Shown: piece after piece, positions 23,461-35,673 of the stretch
Position numbering within the stretch: the first letter of the stretch is position 1
Layout of the letters: every line of letters begins with the position of its first letter
NCBI GenBank assembly: GCA_003008705.1
Contig: PDUO01000049.1
Coordinates: forward strand, 124,001-188,000
Length of the DNA: 64,000 nucleotides
Source: Pezicula radicicola
Taxonomy: Eukaryota; Ascomycota; Leotiomycetes; Helotiales; Dermateaceae
Direction: 5' to 3'
Notes under the pieces: generated by a model
Seen by the model: the letters and a program-made list of their open reading frames with translations, nothing else
Databases searched by the model: none
Told to the model about the DNA's origin: nothing
Program-made: the position numbers and the translations under genes

Positions 23461-25603
23461 ATAAAGGAGCTGCTTGTAAACTTGTTTAGCTACAGTCCTA
23501 GCCGCTTGGCTCTTGAAATTACATTCTGGGGCTTCGAAGAAATTGAACCCGGGTAGCATACGCTGTGTTAACTTTTTGTGAATTCAATGACGCTTTGTCT
23601 GTTTCATGAACAATTAAGAATTGGGCTAACAGACTTCGAGAACACAGAAGGCCACCAAGAGACTTCGCTAAAGGCCAGCTTGAACTAAGGAGACACTGTA
23701 CAATGCCTTTTACATATACAATGTTCGTACTAATAGGGTCTCGCTTCGAATGAGGTCATTCATACTTACAGCTTAAATTATAACATCTATTTTTTTAACA
23801 ACTCCTTCCGCTCTTATCAAATACCTCTTATTATATACTATTCTGCAGACATTTCCAAGGGCTATCAGCAATGAGGAACTTACCTAAGCCCTACCGATCC
23901 TCAACATTCTGGGTGCCAGACTGGGTACTCAATGATTCTAGGTGCACTAATACTACTTTCGGAGAGTACGGAGTATTTGGTGTCCAGTGCAGATTTCTAG
24001 GAGAAGAAGATGTTCGTACTCTGTTCAGGCATTAATTCATGGAGTCTAACTTACTAGTGAATCAACAGTGGGCTTCATTTATCAGTAGAAAGTTCAACTT
24101 TTATTCTTTGGGCGGTTTTACAACAAGTTTACCTCATTCTTATTTTCACGAAAATGATCATTGTGAAGGGATGGAAGAATATGAGGAGAGAGAGTTCAGT
24201 GCTTGATGGAGAGAGTGACGTTACGCGACAGAAAGAGGATATAATTGGCGGGGAATATTCTACTTCTGTGGACCGTGTTTATGAATATTGCGTAAGGGAA
24301 GGAGGCCGCAAACGTTCAGTCGGAGGCATTTCTGTGACTGATCGTATCGACTCATAGTACTCAGTCTTCTCCAAACATATATGTCGACAACTATTCCAGG
24401 CGGATTCTCTAAAATTCTTTACCGGTCAGTTGTACCATCTGTGGAATCTAAATTTTTTAGTTTCCTCCAAGCCGCCGCGTTTGTATGCATTAATGCCTCG
24501 ATCCTCTACTACTAACGAACGAGTCGAGCGACTCTAGTCAAGCACCGCAGACCTTGCTCGTCGAGTTCGCGTTATGTATCTTATCTATAAGCCACTAAGG
24601 CTAACCTCTATTTCGCGCAACACTCCGAAGTCTAATAGGATATAATTGGATTTTAAAGTCTGTTTAGTCGTATGTTGCTATTATATTAATCAAACCAGCA
24701 AAAGTTTCTGAAGTATATAATTTGCTTTTGTCCTATCCTTTAACCAGAAAAGAACTTAACAGCTAAGGTGGTCATTAATAACAAACGTGTTTATTCACCA
24801 AAAAAAAAAGACTTCCGTAGTAGAGCTAGTAAAATTAGACAAAAGGTACAGAAGACAAGTAGCCATAGGGATTTTCTAGTCTATAGAAACGCACAACTAT
24901 AGACAAGCAACCTCCCGCTTATCTGCCTGTACATAAATTCGATGAGTTTTATTACCGTTGCTTAACCATAACTTGCCCACTTACAACCTATTAATGATTT
25001 CAAAATTCTCATAGTTTATGGGGTCTTTGAAAGAATGATTTTAGTATGTCGCTCCTCGCATAGTATGTATATACTTAGTTGATAGCAAGAAAACACCATT
25101 CAAGATTATCAGTATCCATTACATAAATCTTCAAACAATCGAGGTTTTCACAAGTTACAAAATCTACCTAGAGCTCACCAAGCCCATGCAAACTCAAAAG
25201 TCCTCGTGATATGGAAGTGAATATGCGGTAAGCTATTCCTGACTTGGTTAGTGTCGTTTTCAACCACAAAGTCGATCTCGATTCCGTAGAAACTAGACAA
25301 TCTTAATACAACTTCCTCTTGACTACGAATTCGACGTATCCCCCTTGTTTTGTCTTAGTCATCCTCCTTGTCTTCGACTTGATGCAAGATGCTCTGCACT
25401 AATTTCGAAGCAACTGTCGAATCATTCATTATTCTGCATGCACGGTGGGCTGACAGCCTAGAGGTGGAAGCGAAATGCAAGATGCTCATGATGCGTAACC
25501 AATGACTTATGGCGGACATCTAATGTGCATGGAATGTGCATTGCCGTAGTGTAGTTGTCATGTGCCTTCGTAACTCATTTTCATTGCACACTGCATATGC
25601 AAG
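23461..25603. other. AT-rich spacer without genes
   Basis: About 2.1 kb. Mostly AT-rich, with a small palindromic GC island near 24515-24575 (GAGTCGAGCGACTC is a perfect inverted repeat). No gene or transposon end recognised. Confidence 0.5.
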
Positions 25604-26160
25604 ATGTCAGGATCGCCCGAAAAGCGCGTCGACGCGACCGTGGACTTCTGGAATTCTACAAACCATCAAAGTCGAGGTCGACTATATAACCTTGAAGATC
25701 CGTCGCTCAATATACTGCCGCATTCCATTCCGGTGCAAACGACCGATCACAATCACGTCGTTAATCCGGCCATTCTTCAATTGTATTCACGCAACGCCCC
25801 TGGGACCTTGTCGCCCCAGCCATAATCATGGACAACGTCATGATTCCCAACCTGACAGTAGATGAATTTGAAGACATGCCCCTCGGCTCCACAGTCGACG
25901 AGATACACAACCTCAGATCATTCTACAGCGGCGAAAATTCCGATACAATATCGAGAGATGTGGCCCCGAATGTACCATTAAACGATATCCGTCTTAACGA
26001 GCTACTAAGGTAAGTGCAAGTGCCCCGCCCCCTTTCCAATGTAATGGTCGAGGCTGTGGTATTCGACGAACTCAACAATAGGCGCAAACTTCCCCCCAAC
26101 ATCGTTAGAAAGGAGACCGCCGACCATCCGCGTCGGCCTGATTGCCCACGGACGCTTTGA
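25604..26160 (+). pseudogene. Unidentified coding-like remnant (two frames)
   Basis: A 73-codon frame from ATG 25604 ('MSGSPEKRVDATVDFWNS...') stops at 25822-25825, and a second frame from ATG 25828 ('MDNVMIPNLTVDEFEDMPL...') continues through a good GTAAGT donor at 26010 and an AG at 26081 to a stop at 26160 (86 aa). The second frame is also open upstream of its ATG, so the two may be one gene broken by a one-base shift. No domain is recognised. The composition is more protein-like than the surrounding AT-rich DNA. It may instead be chance. Confidence 0.3.
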
Positions 26161-26854
26161 ACATAGCGATCCGATACAACCACAGCAGAATTGTGTCCAG
26201 TACTAAACCTACTGTCGTACCGGGTACGAATAGAGCACTTGGGAAGGGCTGTACATTAGCTTCTGCGTCAAAAAAGAGCAAAAAATCTGGGCAATCAATC
26301 CATGGTAGGTCTTTGGGTGGACATCCGTCTCAGCCCTTTGCTCTCGCCATGTGAATATGGCGATGGTCTCCTCCATGCTCGGCGGCTCAGATCAACGGCC
26401 GTTTTTGGTCCGCACAATTCTTTACGACAATACTGTAGCATAAGAGGCAGTGAACCGGATATCTATTAGCTTGGCTTGGCTCAAGGTGGTTGGACTGACG
26501 GAGACGATTTGAAGGCACAATATGGAGATAATGAGCCAGGCGGATATCATTCCAGATTCTTTAGCACAGGATTATACTATGAACGGGTGTTCACTTGACA
26601 ATGAAAGCGTGTCAAAATCCGCAGCGAACCTTGATACCAATAAGACGACTATAGACCCCTCCTTGATTAAAGCACACGATGGATGCAACGACTTTGCGGC
26701 TGAAACATACTACATTACGGACGTTTTTGGTACTGAAACAACTAGGTAAAATCTGTGTCTCTCGAACGTATCAAATCATGAATAACAAAATGTACCTTTT
26801 CCTCAGAGATGCATGCAGCACAAATCGAGCTAGCCATGACCTATCCTGCTTCCT

Positions 26855-27091
26855 ATGGAAATCCCAGCAATGACCAGAGAGAGAGTCACGAACATCCTAT
26901 CCCAATGCAAGTAAAGCCCCATTCCATCCCCTTCCAGAGGTACCTTGGACTAACATATATCTAATCTCAGACAAGAGATAAAGATCTATAGTGGATTAAA
27001 GTGTGATATATGCGAAAACACTGGTTATAGTCTGAAAACCCTCAAGGCTCACCAAAGAAAATCCTGTCGTGGAACTAGCTCCAGGAGCTAA
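26855..27091 (+). CDS. Small C2H2-finger-like ORF with intron
   Basis: Two exons (26855-26910, 26971-27091) give 58 aa. The 60-bp intron has GTAAAG at the donor, an ACTAACAT branch site and CTCAG at the acceptor, which is strong for chance sequence. The product ends in a single C2H2-like finger: 'LKCDICENTGYSLKTLKAHQRKSCRG' region with C-x2-C, then H and a final C/H-type pair. It is far shorter than ordinary finger transcription factors and may be the last exon(s) of a decayed longer gene; an ORF at 26522-26749 just upstream could be another piece. No start context argues for independent translation. Confidence 0.35.
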
Positions 27092-28418
27092 TAGCAATAC
27101 GTTTGGGGCGATGATGGAGTGGAGATTGGAGTGGGTGCAAGCGGGTTAAGTTATGAGATGGACTTGGGAATTGAAAATGCACTTAATAATGGCTGGCAAA
27201 ACTTATTTTTAAGCCAAAATGTCTGGAATGAATTCTGTTTTACACCATGCTCATGCTCTACGTCCGTTTTCTTTCCTATGCTTTTTGGTTTTATAAATTC
27301 ATTCCCGCAAGGCGGCGTCATCTCTCTCCTTCTATGATTCAGAATCACCCACGCTTCCCCTGCGCATTGCCCACAGTGATTGCTGTTATTTTCCACTCTA
27401 CTCTGGGATTATCTAAGTCTTGTGCTCTGTGTAGCCAATGCATTTCAATATGAAAGAACTACTCAAAAAGCACACCCCAAAGCAAACATCACAAATGGGG
27501 CCCATAACGACAGTGTCTACTCAGTCACCAATTTTCGGCATCCCATAAAATTTCTGCATTTGCATAAGTATGTGTTTTACTCTCCCAACGGACCAGTTTT
27601 TATTTCAACCCAATAATAAACACAGCGCTGACATGATTTCCTCTGATTGTGAGTACGCTTTCCCTCTAGTGATTGACTGATGATGGGGTAAGAACGTAGA
27701 AACTTTTTGTGAGTTACATAGCACTCGTGACTTAAGCAACATTCTTAATTTACATAATTCACTTGAATATATCATTCATTTAAAATAGGCTAAACATAAA
27801 AATAACTAAAAGGTTTTCTCGGCAGAACGGAATGGCCGTCATAAGATATATATTAAAAAGCCAGTTCTCTTCTGGTCACCTTGTTTGTGCTATCATAAAA
27901 ACATGGATAAGTTGTTTTCAAAATTATTTCGATCTGAACTGGTGATATTATAAAAAATACTTGCTTAGCCGAGTAGCACCAAAAAGCTGGACTTTTAATG
28001 TGGGGCGTGGTTAATGACAAGAGATGCTGAGAACAACAAATAAAAAGCCTATCCTGATACTAAACACAAAAATATAGTGCATGTCGTATCTTTGGCACAC
28101 TTGGTGTAACAATACGAAAAAGAATAAGTTAAGTTGTTGGCATTGGAGAGCTAAGCGAGCTAATTATGTTTACGTACAGCCGCCCTTGTGGGCTGTGAGG
28201 CTCTCCAACTATGCCACAACGCCTCGACACAACTTCTAATCTTTATAAAGTAGGCTTTCACTTCGAACATCCTTTACTATTCTGCCACCTTGCCAGCTGC
28301 AACTGCTTCGTTTACGTCTCCTGTATCTCGGATCAGTCCACGAGTGTTCAGTTCGTCTCTCGGTCACCTGCTCCAGTCAGATTGTCATCTGTCTTGCTCA
28401 GCCTTGCGACCGGCTGAT
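27092..28418. other. Spacer without genes
   Basis: About 1.3 kb with overlapping short ORFs only and no recognised domain. The 3' half (27700-28140) is AT-rich. Confidence 0.5.
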
Positions 28419-28769
28419 ATGCCTGCCTACGAATACCAGCCTTTGCCATCTGACGGTAGTGAGATCAGGTTGCTGAGACTACACCGGGGCAAATTTCCTG
28501 ATCTTCTTCGGATCTCTATATTCTACAGAAAGTTTCACGGACAGTTTTTAGAGGTGAAATTCCCAAAGTATGAAAAGCCTAATCTCAAGGTTGACCGAAA
28601 CCTTGCCTCTGCATTATCCCATTTGAGGTTACGGAAAGGTTCACGAGCACTTTGGTTATATGCAATTTGCATATATTTCGATCGATACCAAGCGAAATAC
28701 CTCAGAAACTTGAGGTTTGAACCTCTGCTTTTTGAGGGGTTCCGTTTTGCACCCTCGACCACCTACTAA
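28419..28769 (+). pseudogene. HET-domain fragment (decayed)
   Basis: A 116-codon frame opening 'MPAYEYQPLPSDGSEIRLL' matches the usual leader of heterokaryon-incompatibility (HET) proteins. Further on, 'LASALSHLRLRKGSRALWLYAICI' is a damaged version of the HET block that normally reads LWIDAICINQ (the D and NQ are gone), and the intervening Y-E-A-L-S-Y-x-W-G block is missing. The frame then drifts into unrelated residues and stops. HET domains are TIR-like and trigger non-self cell death. Only the first part of the domain is left, with no downstream body, so this is a remnant rather than a working gene. Confidence 0.7.
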
Positions 28770-29663
28770 GAACACCAAAAAAACAAGGAGATTCACGTTA
28801 TACCCGTTAACAATGAAATCCATAAGACCTTATATTGATGCCCATTTGCAAGCCTTGATACAGGCAGTTCCACATTAGAATGTCGACATAAGCGTTTTTC
28901 TTTTTCTTTCTTGACCTGACCCTGAGCAGCCACTGCTCCAGCGAGCGTACCGAAGTCTGCACTACAGAGCATTTTGCTAATAAATAAGTAAAGAAAGACT
29001 AAAGCAACATTTGAATACTTTAATGTCGGGTTTTTTAAAATAATGAAATTAAGAAATAAAAAGATTTGACTCTTGTATCTACTTAAGTCCTCAATATTAA
29101 GTAACAGTAATTAGTAGCTATTTTAAAGGATTATAATTAAATAATAGACTCGGATTCTTAGTTCCACGCTACCAAGTTCCCTTATCAAAATCTCAACACT
29201 AAATAAATCAATTGATTGCGCAATAATTACCTAGCGCATTCTTTTAAAAAGTGGATGCAAAGATGCATATTAATTAATTCTATAACATTCTCAAAAATTT
29301 TAGATCAATTTTGTTTTCAATTTTGCGTTTATTTCTTTTTAAGTTGAAAAGTACCATTTATATTCTTTAGCTTCTGGACCAAGCTTGGAGTCAAATGACA
29401 TTTGCGTTAGAGGTAAGGGATGGCCGTACTTCGTAGGCGAGGCAGCATTCAGCCCACCACAGCCACAGCGCGCACAGCCCCCGCTCCAGAGCGCCCCATA
29501 CTGCGCAGTTGCGCAATGGGTACTTGAGCATTCGAATTATGCATTGTTAATGTTCACTGTATCTCTTGCTGAAAGTCGGCTTGCTTTTATATTTCTCTGT
29601 GTTTTGGACTCCTTCATCACTCAACTTGGAGGGTTATCTTTGTTAATTCTCTCCTACCTAGCC
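28770..29663. other. AT-rich spacer upstream of the C2H2 gene
   Basis: About 0.9 kb, strongly AT-rich at 28980-29370, then less so toward the gene. The coding frame of the downstream gene stays open back to 29385 but without an early ATG, so I count this as leader/promoter. Confidence 0.5.
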
Positions 29664-32084
29664 ATGGCGACCAAATTCAACAGGGAACTATCGGATTCGG
29701 TGAGATCCACTACATCGATCGACTCGGGTTATGAATCGCTGAGCTGTACACCTTCTCTTACAAATCGAGAGTATATTCTGGGACTTGCGGATCCGGAAGA
29801 CCAAGCAGCACCATCAGTTAGTGCAGGACGCATCAAGAAGCATCCTGCAACTTTCCGGTGTACTTTTTGCCTTAAGAATTTCGCCCGTGCATATAACTTA
29901 CGCTCCCATTTGAGAACTCATATTGACGAACGCCCTTTCGTTTGTACCGTCTGTGGAAAAGCATTTGCTCGTCAGCTCAACCGGAAGCGACACGAAGAGC
30001 TGCACCTAGGAGAGAATAAATTCGTTTGTAAAGGAGAACTCAAGCAGGACGGCCAATGGGGCTGTGGTCATCTCTTTGCTCGTGCTGATGCATTGGGTCA
30101 ACACTTCCGCTCTGAAGCTGGGCCCAGCGAACGCTCGAGCTTCGATGCCAGCGGCGCCGAGTATTACTGCAACATAGATGCAGATTACACCGCGCTCCAG
30201 CCAAGTATCAAGGAGGAAATATCGGAAGAACCGGCCCCAGCCAGTCCATCAAAAGACCCTGATACGAACAGAGTCTTGGAAGGTGATTGTGCTGCCAATA
30301 TTTCCAAGAAATCAGAGCCAAAAGACTCTATCGACGATAATATTGAACCACCAGCTATCCCCGAAATGAAGGAGGAGGACCAGTTAGTCCTCGATAATAA
30401 AGCTTCATTTTCTTCATCCGCCAATTTATCTAACGATGAGATTGACATGAAGTCAAAACCTCTAAGTGACTCTGCAGAACCGCGTACCGATGTCCTCACT
30501 AAGGTCTCAGAGCAAGCAGAAGAGCCAGCAAGAGAGCCGAACCCCACCAACAATAACAGGAGTACGGAAATTTTACCACGCGATGAAGTATCAGGTTATT
30601 ACAATTACCTTTCAGCTGCTTCTACTACTGAGAGTGACTTCGAAGACAATGAAAGCTCAGAAGCAGAGACCACATCATCAGAAGCTGCATCTGAGTCATC
30701 GTTCATATCTCCAGTCATTGAGGCTTATAAGAGGGAAGCCGTGGAGAGTTTGATGACAGAATTTGAGGCCCTATTGGACCACAGTTTGGGAGTTCGAAGC
30801 TGTGCAACGAGCACGGGTTCATCAATCAGTTCTTCTCCGCCACGTTCCTCTGCCGAACAATCATCCCAGCAAGGAGTCAGTAGGAGAGGCAAACGAAAGG
30901 AAAGGGATGAGGATGGGCCCGGATCGTCTAGAGATGATGGAGATGATGACCGATATAGGAAAGCCCGAGTAGAAGGCCCTTCACAGGACCTCTCGCCTCG
31001 AAAGTTTGCCTGTCCGTACTATCGGCGAAACTCTCAAAAGCACAAGAAACATAGATCATGTGCCGGTCCAGGCTGGATATCAGTCCACCGCGTAAAGTAA
31101 ATTTCTTCCAAAAATATCGTGTCACTCATTCATTCTATCTGACTTATCTGACACCATTGCCTAGAGAACACGTCTTTCGACAACACTGCTTACCTATCCA
31201 TTGCCATCGTTGCTGCACAATCTTCGAAACTGAATCAGATTTTGCAGCGCATCTGCGACTACCCCAAGGCTGTGAGGTTAAGGTTGTAGAGCTCCTCGAA
31301 GGGTGCAGCAAAGAACAAGAGAAGCTACTCCGCAAGCGCAAGAGGGGGTTGGGGTCCGAAGAGAATAAATGGAAGGACATGTTTAAGTGTTTATTTCCGG
31401 ACGACAACGAAGATATGATACCAACACCATGTAAGCATTTTCGTTGTCATGAATAAGGAAATCTATTGATCAAAGCCAGACTACGATGATGAACAGGTTG
31501 CTGCCTGGGAGAGCTGGCGAGACGACGAGTTTGCCCAATATGAGCAATATCTCGGTCAGGAGTTACCTCGAGTCGTAAGGCGGCGACTAGAGCAGGTTAT
31601 CTCCGAATCTACTAGGCCATTTGAAAGCGAACTGAGGAGCCAACTGGTCGACATTGTGCGCGACGCTCAGTCAGCGCTCTTTCGTTCATATCGGGGGACT
31701 AATATGCCACGGAGTTCTTCTGCCCTCCTCAATCAAGAAGAAACTGAGGCAGACCAAACTCAAACGGCCTCCTTCAATGTTCAAGAGCTGCCTCCGATCT
31801 TCGATTTCTCGGCTTTCTTTGCGCCGCCTCCAGTCGCGGATAGCTATAGCAATCCTGTCGGAGTCGACATTTCCGTGCCGTTGCTTGGGGATCCAGCTGG
31901 GAATTACCAACCGACGTCGGACTCGGGATATGGCTCCAGCAATGTCAGCTTCAATGTTAGTGGTGGTGGATTTGGAGGTTATGATTCTGGTACAAATAGA
32001 GACTTTCCAAATTTCTCCAACGGCGAGGCAGCTCCTCCGACTTCACAAGGGTCGTACCAGAATTTGGATCGGTATTTTCAATGA
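29664..32084 (+). CDS. C2H2 zinc-finger transcription factor, CRZ1-like fingers plus fungal C-terminal finger domain
   Basis: Three exons (29664-31096, 31165-31430, 31480-32084) give an uninterrupted 767-aa protein. Start ATG 29664 ([13 protein letters not shown]...) follows a clean GCC context. Residues about 70-155 hold CRZ1-type fingers: '[23 protein letters not shown]', '[23 protein letters not shown]' and an atypical third '[19 protein letters not shown]'. Residues 155-440 are acidic, Ser/Glu-rich and probably disordered or activating. From about 465 comes the separate fungal module '[11 protein letters not shown]...CAGPGW...[21 protein letters not shown]', 'DFAAHLR' and '[18 protein letters not shown]'. 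Introns fall inside this second module; the codon split at the last intron restores PYYD. Nuclear DNA binding is expected; calcineurin control as for CRZ1 is not shown by any PxIxIT site I can identify. Confidence 0.85.
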
Positions 32085-33160
32085 TTAATGTTATCTCATG
32101 AGATAAAAGGCCCATAGAGAAGGCTATTCTTGTTCAGCGTTTTGGGCTCCCCGTCTCGTGAATGGCCTACCTACAATACGTGATACAAAAAGCAGAACGC
32201 TTCCGGTTATTTTTCATCCGCTAGGTGTAGGATCCTCGCTTGTTAGATGATCCTCCTTGCTGGTGTTTCGAACTCAGCGACGATGGAGATCTATTGTGGA
32301 TAAATATTGAGAGTGGTGAGCAATATTTCAAGGATCCAAGAATGGGGTTTATTCGGGATAGAGGTGTTGACGTTAAGGACATTCTGGTTTAGGGGTACAC
32401 ACCTGCAGGTATTTTATTTATTCTCTAGCAAAACACTCGTAGCATTCTGGCTTGCTACTTTTACATCAGTATTTGCTGACTCCCACATCCGCCTTAAACC
32501 CCGCATCCATTTTTTGACTGCGTATCTAGGATGAAGAGGTTAATCTCGTGCCATCCATCATATCTTGCTCTAATACACAGGAACGGTAAACGACACCTCT
32601 TGCAGCCATTTTACAAATTGTTCATACACCATTGCCGGTCAATATGCACAGACCCGCGGGATGGAGTCTTGATATTGCTAGGACTTATCCCATTGTACGA
32701 ACGAGGACTACTGAGCAGGTTCTTCCCGGGCTATACGTTAAGCGAGGATCGTGTGGTAGTTATAACTTATCACGCTCGCGTATTTGTTACAGTATGATAA
32801 CAAGACGATTATCCCTAAGCCTGAGGAGCTATTTCGGGGACTTGGAATCAACTTGAGAAGACGAAGGAAGGAACCTCTAAAGGGCACTACCGATTTCAAC
32901 TACTTCGACGATGTGTCTAGTGGATTCTCATAGATGATGGCTTTTCAGGACGAATTAGAATCGGCCGAGAACGTGAGCCCGAGAGGACCTAATAATTTTG
33001 ACATAGCCGAAACCTCTAGGCCTAACATGGAGAAATGTGTTATGGTGTCCTCAATTCTGCGACAATGCTTTTTTTGCACTGTAGTTACGATGAACATAAG
33101 TCCTTGATCTCAAAGAAGCCACCAGTCACTTCCATCTATTCACTCAAGCCCACTACCTAC
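32085..33160. other. Spacer without genes
   Basis: About 1.1 kb between the convergent 3' ends of the C2H2 gene and the MCT-type transporter. Only short overlapping ORFs are present. Confidence 0.5.
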
Positions 33161-34617
33161 TTATACACGTACATCCCCCCTCCACCCAGCACTAACAACC
33201 CTAGCCCCAACAAAAAACCCCATAGAAACTAACAACGACAACCCCGCAAAGATCTGCGCCCCCAAATAACTCCCTCCATCCCTCTGAATCAACGCTCCAT
33301 CAGCCGGCGGACCAATCAAACAAGCAAAACTAACAATTGAAAGCACCATCCCATTTCTCGTTCCCAACTTCGCCAAATTCGGAGTCAAACTACTAAGTGT
33401 AGAAGGGAATAAACCTTGAGTTCCTGACATGATTATTCCGTATATGACATCGAAGATTACTAGGCCAGAATAGGATTTTATACCGATCCAACCGAAGATT
33501 AAGATTGCTGAGGAGAGTGTAAGTGGAACTAGCATGTTGAGGGGTCCGGTGTATAAGTTTGCTATGAGTGCTGATGGGATTCGTCCTGCTATGCCACAGC
33601 CGTTGACTATTAAGATCAAAGCGGAAGCAGTTTTGGAATTTAAATGGAGTACGTTCCGTCCGAAGGATCCCAACTAAAATTGTCGGTCAGTATACTATTC
33701 CCTCAACCCAATGAATAAAAAGCAATCGATCTTGGAGAAGAGAAAACGGGATTAAAAAAACGTACATAGTAATAAGGAAACCACGCCCCCAAAAACAAAA
33801 AGAATCCCCCAGCAGCAAAAAGTGCATACGGCTTATCCCTAAAAGCCGCTAAATCAACAACTGGACCCGAAACCTTCGTCAACTTCCTCGGTCGAATCAA
33901 GAAATTAGAAGGAATCAACATAGCAGCAGCCATAAATCCAATAACCCTCATGGTCCAAGGGAATCCAATCCTAGGTAATAACTGCTGAAGAACAACACCA
34001 TAAATAAGACCTCCCGTATTAGCAGCTGCAGCAACGACACTAACGGCCAGCACTTGTTTCTTCGAAAAATAAGTTCCGCAAACAGAGAGTGCAGGACAAA
34101 ACATTAGAGATCCACCGATTCCGGTACATATTCCGTTACTGAGAAATAATTGCCAGTAAGTAGTTGAAGCTGAAGCTCCGAATACGCCTAATAAGAAAAG
34201 ACAGGTGCCAGCTAGGAATGTCTGATGGAAATACCCTGCATCGCTTAAACGACCGGAGAAAGTAGCGAGGAAAAATAAGAGGAACATTTGCATGGAACCT
34301 ATCCATGCTATATCGGAAGGAGGTCGATCAAGTTTAGATACGTAATATGTTTGCAGAATTCCGAATGTATTGGAGAATCCCCAGGTATTGAAGTTTACGA
34401 GGTGTGCGAATACGAGGACTGTCCAGGCTCTAATGCCACCATCGGGTGGGGGACCGGGGTCATAGATTGTGCTTCGGGAAGTGATTTTTGTTAAGGCTGT
34501 GCTGAGGATGTTGGATTGAGCATGTGGTGGCTTGATACTGGCCTTTTCGATGTCCATTTCGGAGCTATTGTCTTGTATGGCGATGGCGTTTCCGGTAGGG
34601 CTGGTGGCTGGAGACAT
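33161..34617 (-). CDS. Monocarboxylate-transporter-type MFS protein
   Basis: Two exons (33766-34617, 33161-33673) with a 92-bp intron (GTACGT...TTTTAG) give 454 aa. The N-terminal 55 residues are hydrophilic, followed by the family signature 'PPPDGGIRAWTVLVFAHLVNF', the hallmark of MCT/MCH-type fungal transporters. About 12 membrane segments follow, e.g. 'IAWIGSMQMFLLFFLATFSGRLSD', 'GICTGIGGSLMFCPAL', 'SVVAAAANTGGLIYGVV' and, in exon 2, 'LILIVNGCGIAGRIPSALIA' and 'DVIYGIIMSGTQGLFPST'. It ends at 33161 without a long tail. Yeast MCH members carry riboflavin (MCH5) or have unknown cargo; monocarboxylates are not a safe guess. Upstream is a divergent AT-rich spacer. Confidence 0.9.
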
Positions 34618-35673
34618 TTGTGCTGGAGTAGCTTTCTGGTGGCTTGTCTCGTGGGGAAGAATTGTATTGGTTCCTACTTGGACATTGAGATGGCGTCTTA
34701 AGTGACATGAATTGCGAATTTCAAATCAATGGCAATGAAGACTTTTAAACAGGAGATTCTAGAAAAACCCATCCTGATGTCAATTTTCACTGATAAGCGA
34801 CTAGCTACATCAGGCCTCGAGACGGGGTTGTTGCGATCCACAGCAAGCACTCAACACCAATAAAAGCCTCGAATTTACATCCACATTACTTGCAGCTTAG
34901 GCGTCGCGGAACTTGTGCCGAGTACCTCCGTATCGGAGCCTAATTAATCAAAAGTGGGAGAAGTCCCGGAAGTGGGATTTTGGAAGTTTAGCGACGGAGA
35001 ATATTTCGCTTAAGATTGGGGAGTTCTTGACTTTAAAAAACGATTGATTAATAAGGGGGTTTAGTTGCTATGTTTAATACTTAAGATAATCTACCTCTTC
35101 TCTCTGTATGCACTTTTTAATAATTTATAGCTTCAGAGTACATAATTTCTAAGAGATGTATATATCTTATTCTATTAGTCTATACACTTAGTAGTTGATA
35201 TGTAAGGGGATACGTTAATACACTATTACTAAACTGAAATAAACCAACTACAAACTAATATAGAAAAAAAATATACTTCTATGTATCTCCCCTCTATATC
35301 CCTATTTAAAAGCATCTATATCCTATTAAATTAAGCAACATTTCTCCCTAAAACTTACTTTACTCTTACTATCCTCTCTTCTTTACATCTAAGAAAATCA
35401 AAGCTATAGTAGTCGTTATTGGACTAAAGAATAGCCAATTAAATTTACTACTCAAAGAAAACAAAACGCCGACACACTATTACCAAACACCCCCCTGGAA
35501 GAAAAAACATCTTTTTCTAAATCCTCTTCCTTTTCTCTATACTCGAACATTCAATCCTCCACCAAACCTCCCCATAAAAACCCCAAGAAAAGTAAACACC
35601 TCTCCAGGCATCCCTAAACCATCTCCCAAACCATCTCCATTAAATCAAACAACCCTCCCCCCAACAAATACCC
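34618..35673. other. AT-rich spacer, possible old MITE
   Basis: About 1 kb. The part 35030-35460 is very AT-rich. Its ends, GGGGGTTTAGTTGCTATG near 35056 and CACTATTACCAAACACCCCC near 35480, are imperfectly inverted, which hints at a degraded MITE, but the match is too weak to call. Confidence 0.4.

Noticed and set aside
30185..30553. 122-codon minus-strand ORF
   Set aside because: Shadow of the acidic Ser/Glu-rich region of the C2H2 gene.
35056..35500. Possible MITE with GGGGGTTTAGTTG-like inverted ends
   Set aside because: The end match is too imperfect and no target duplication was found.
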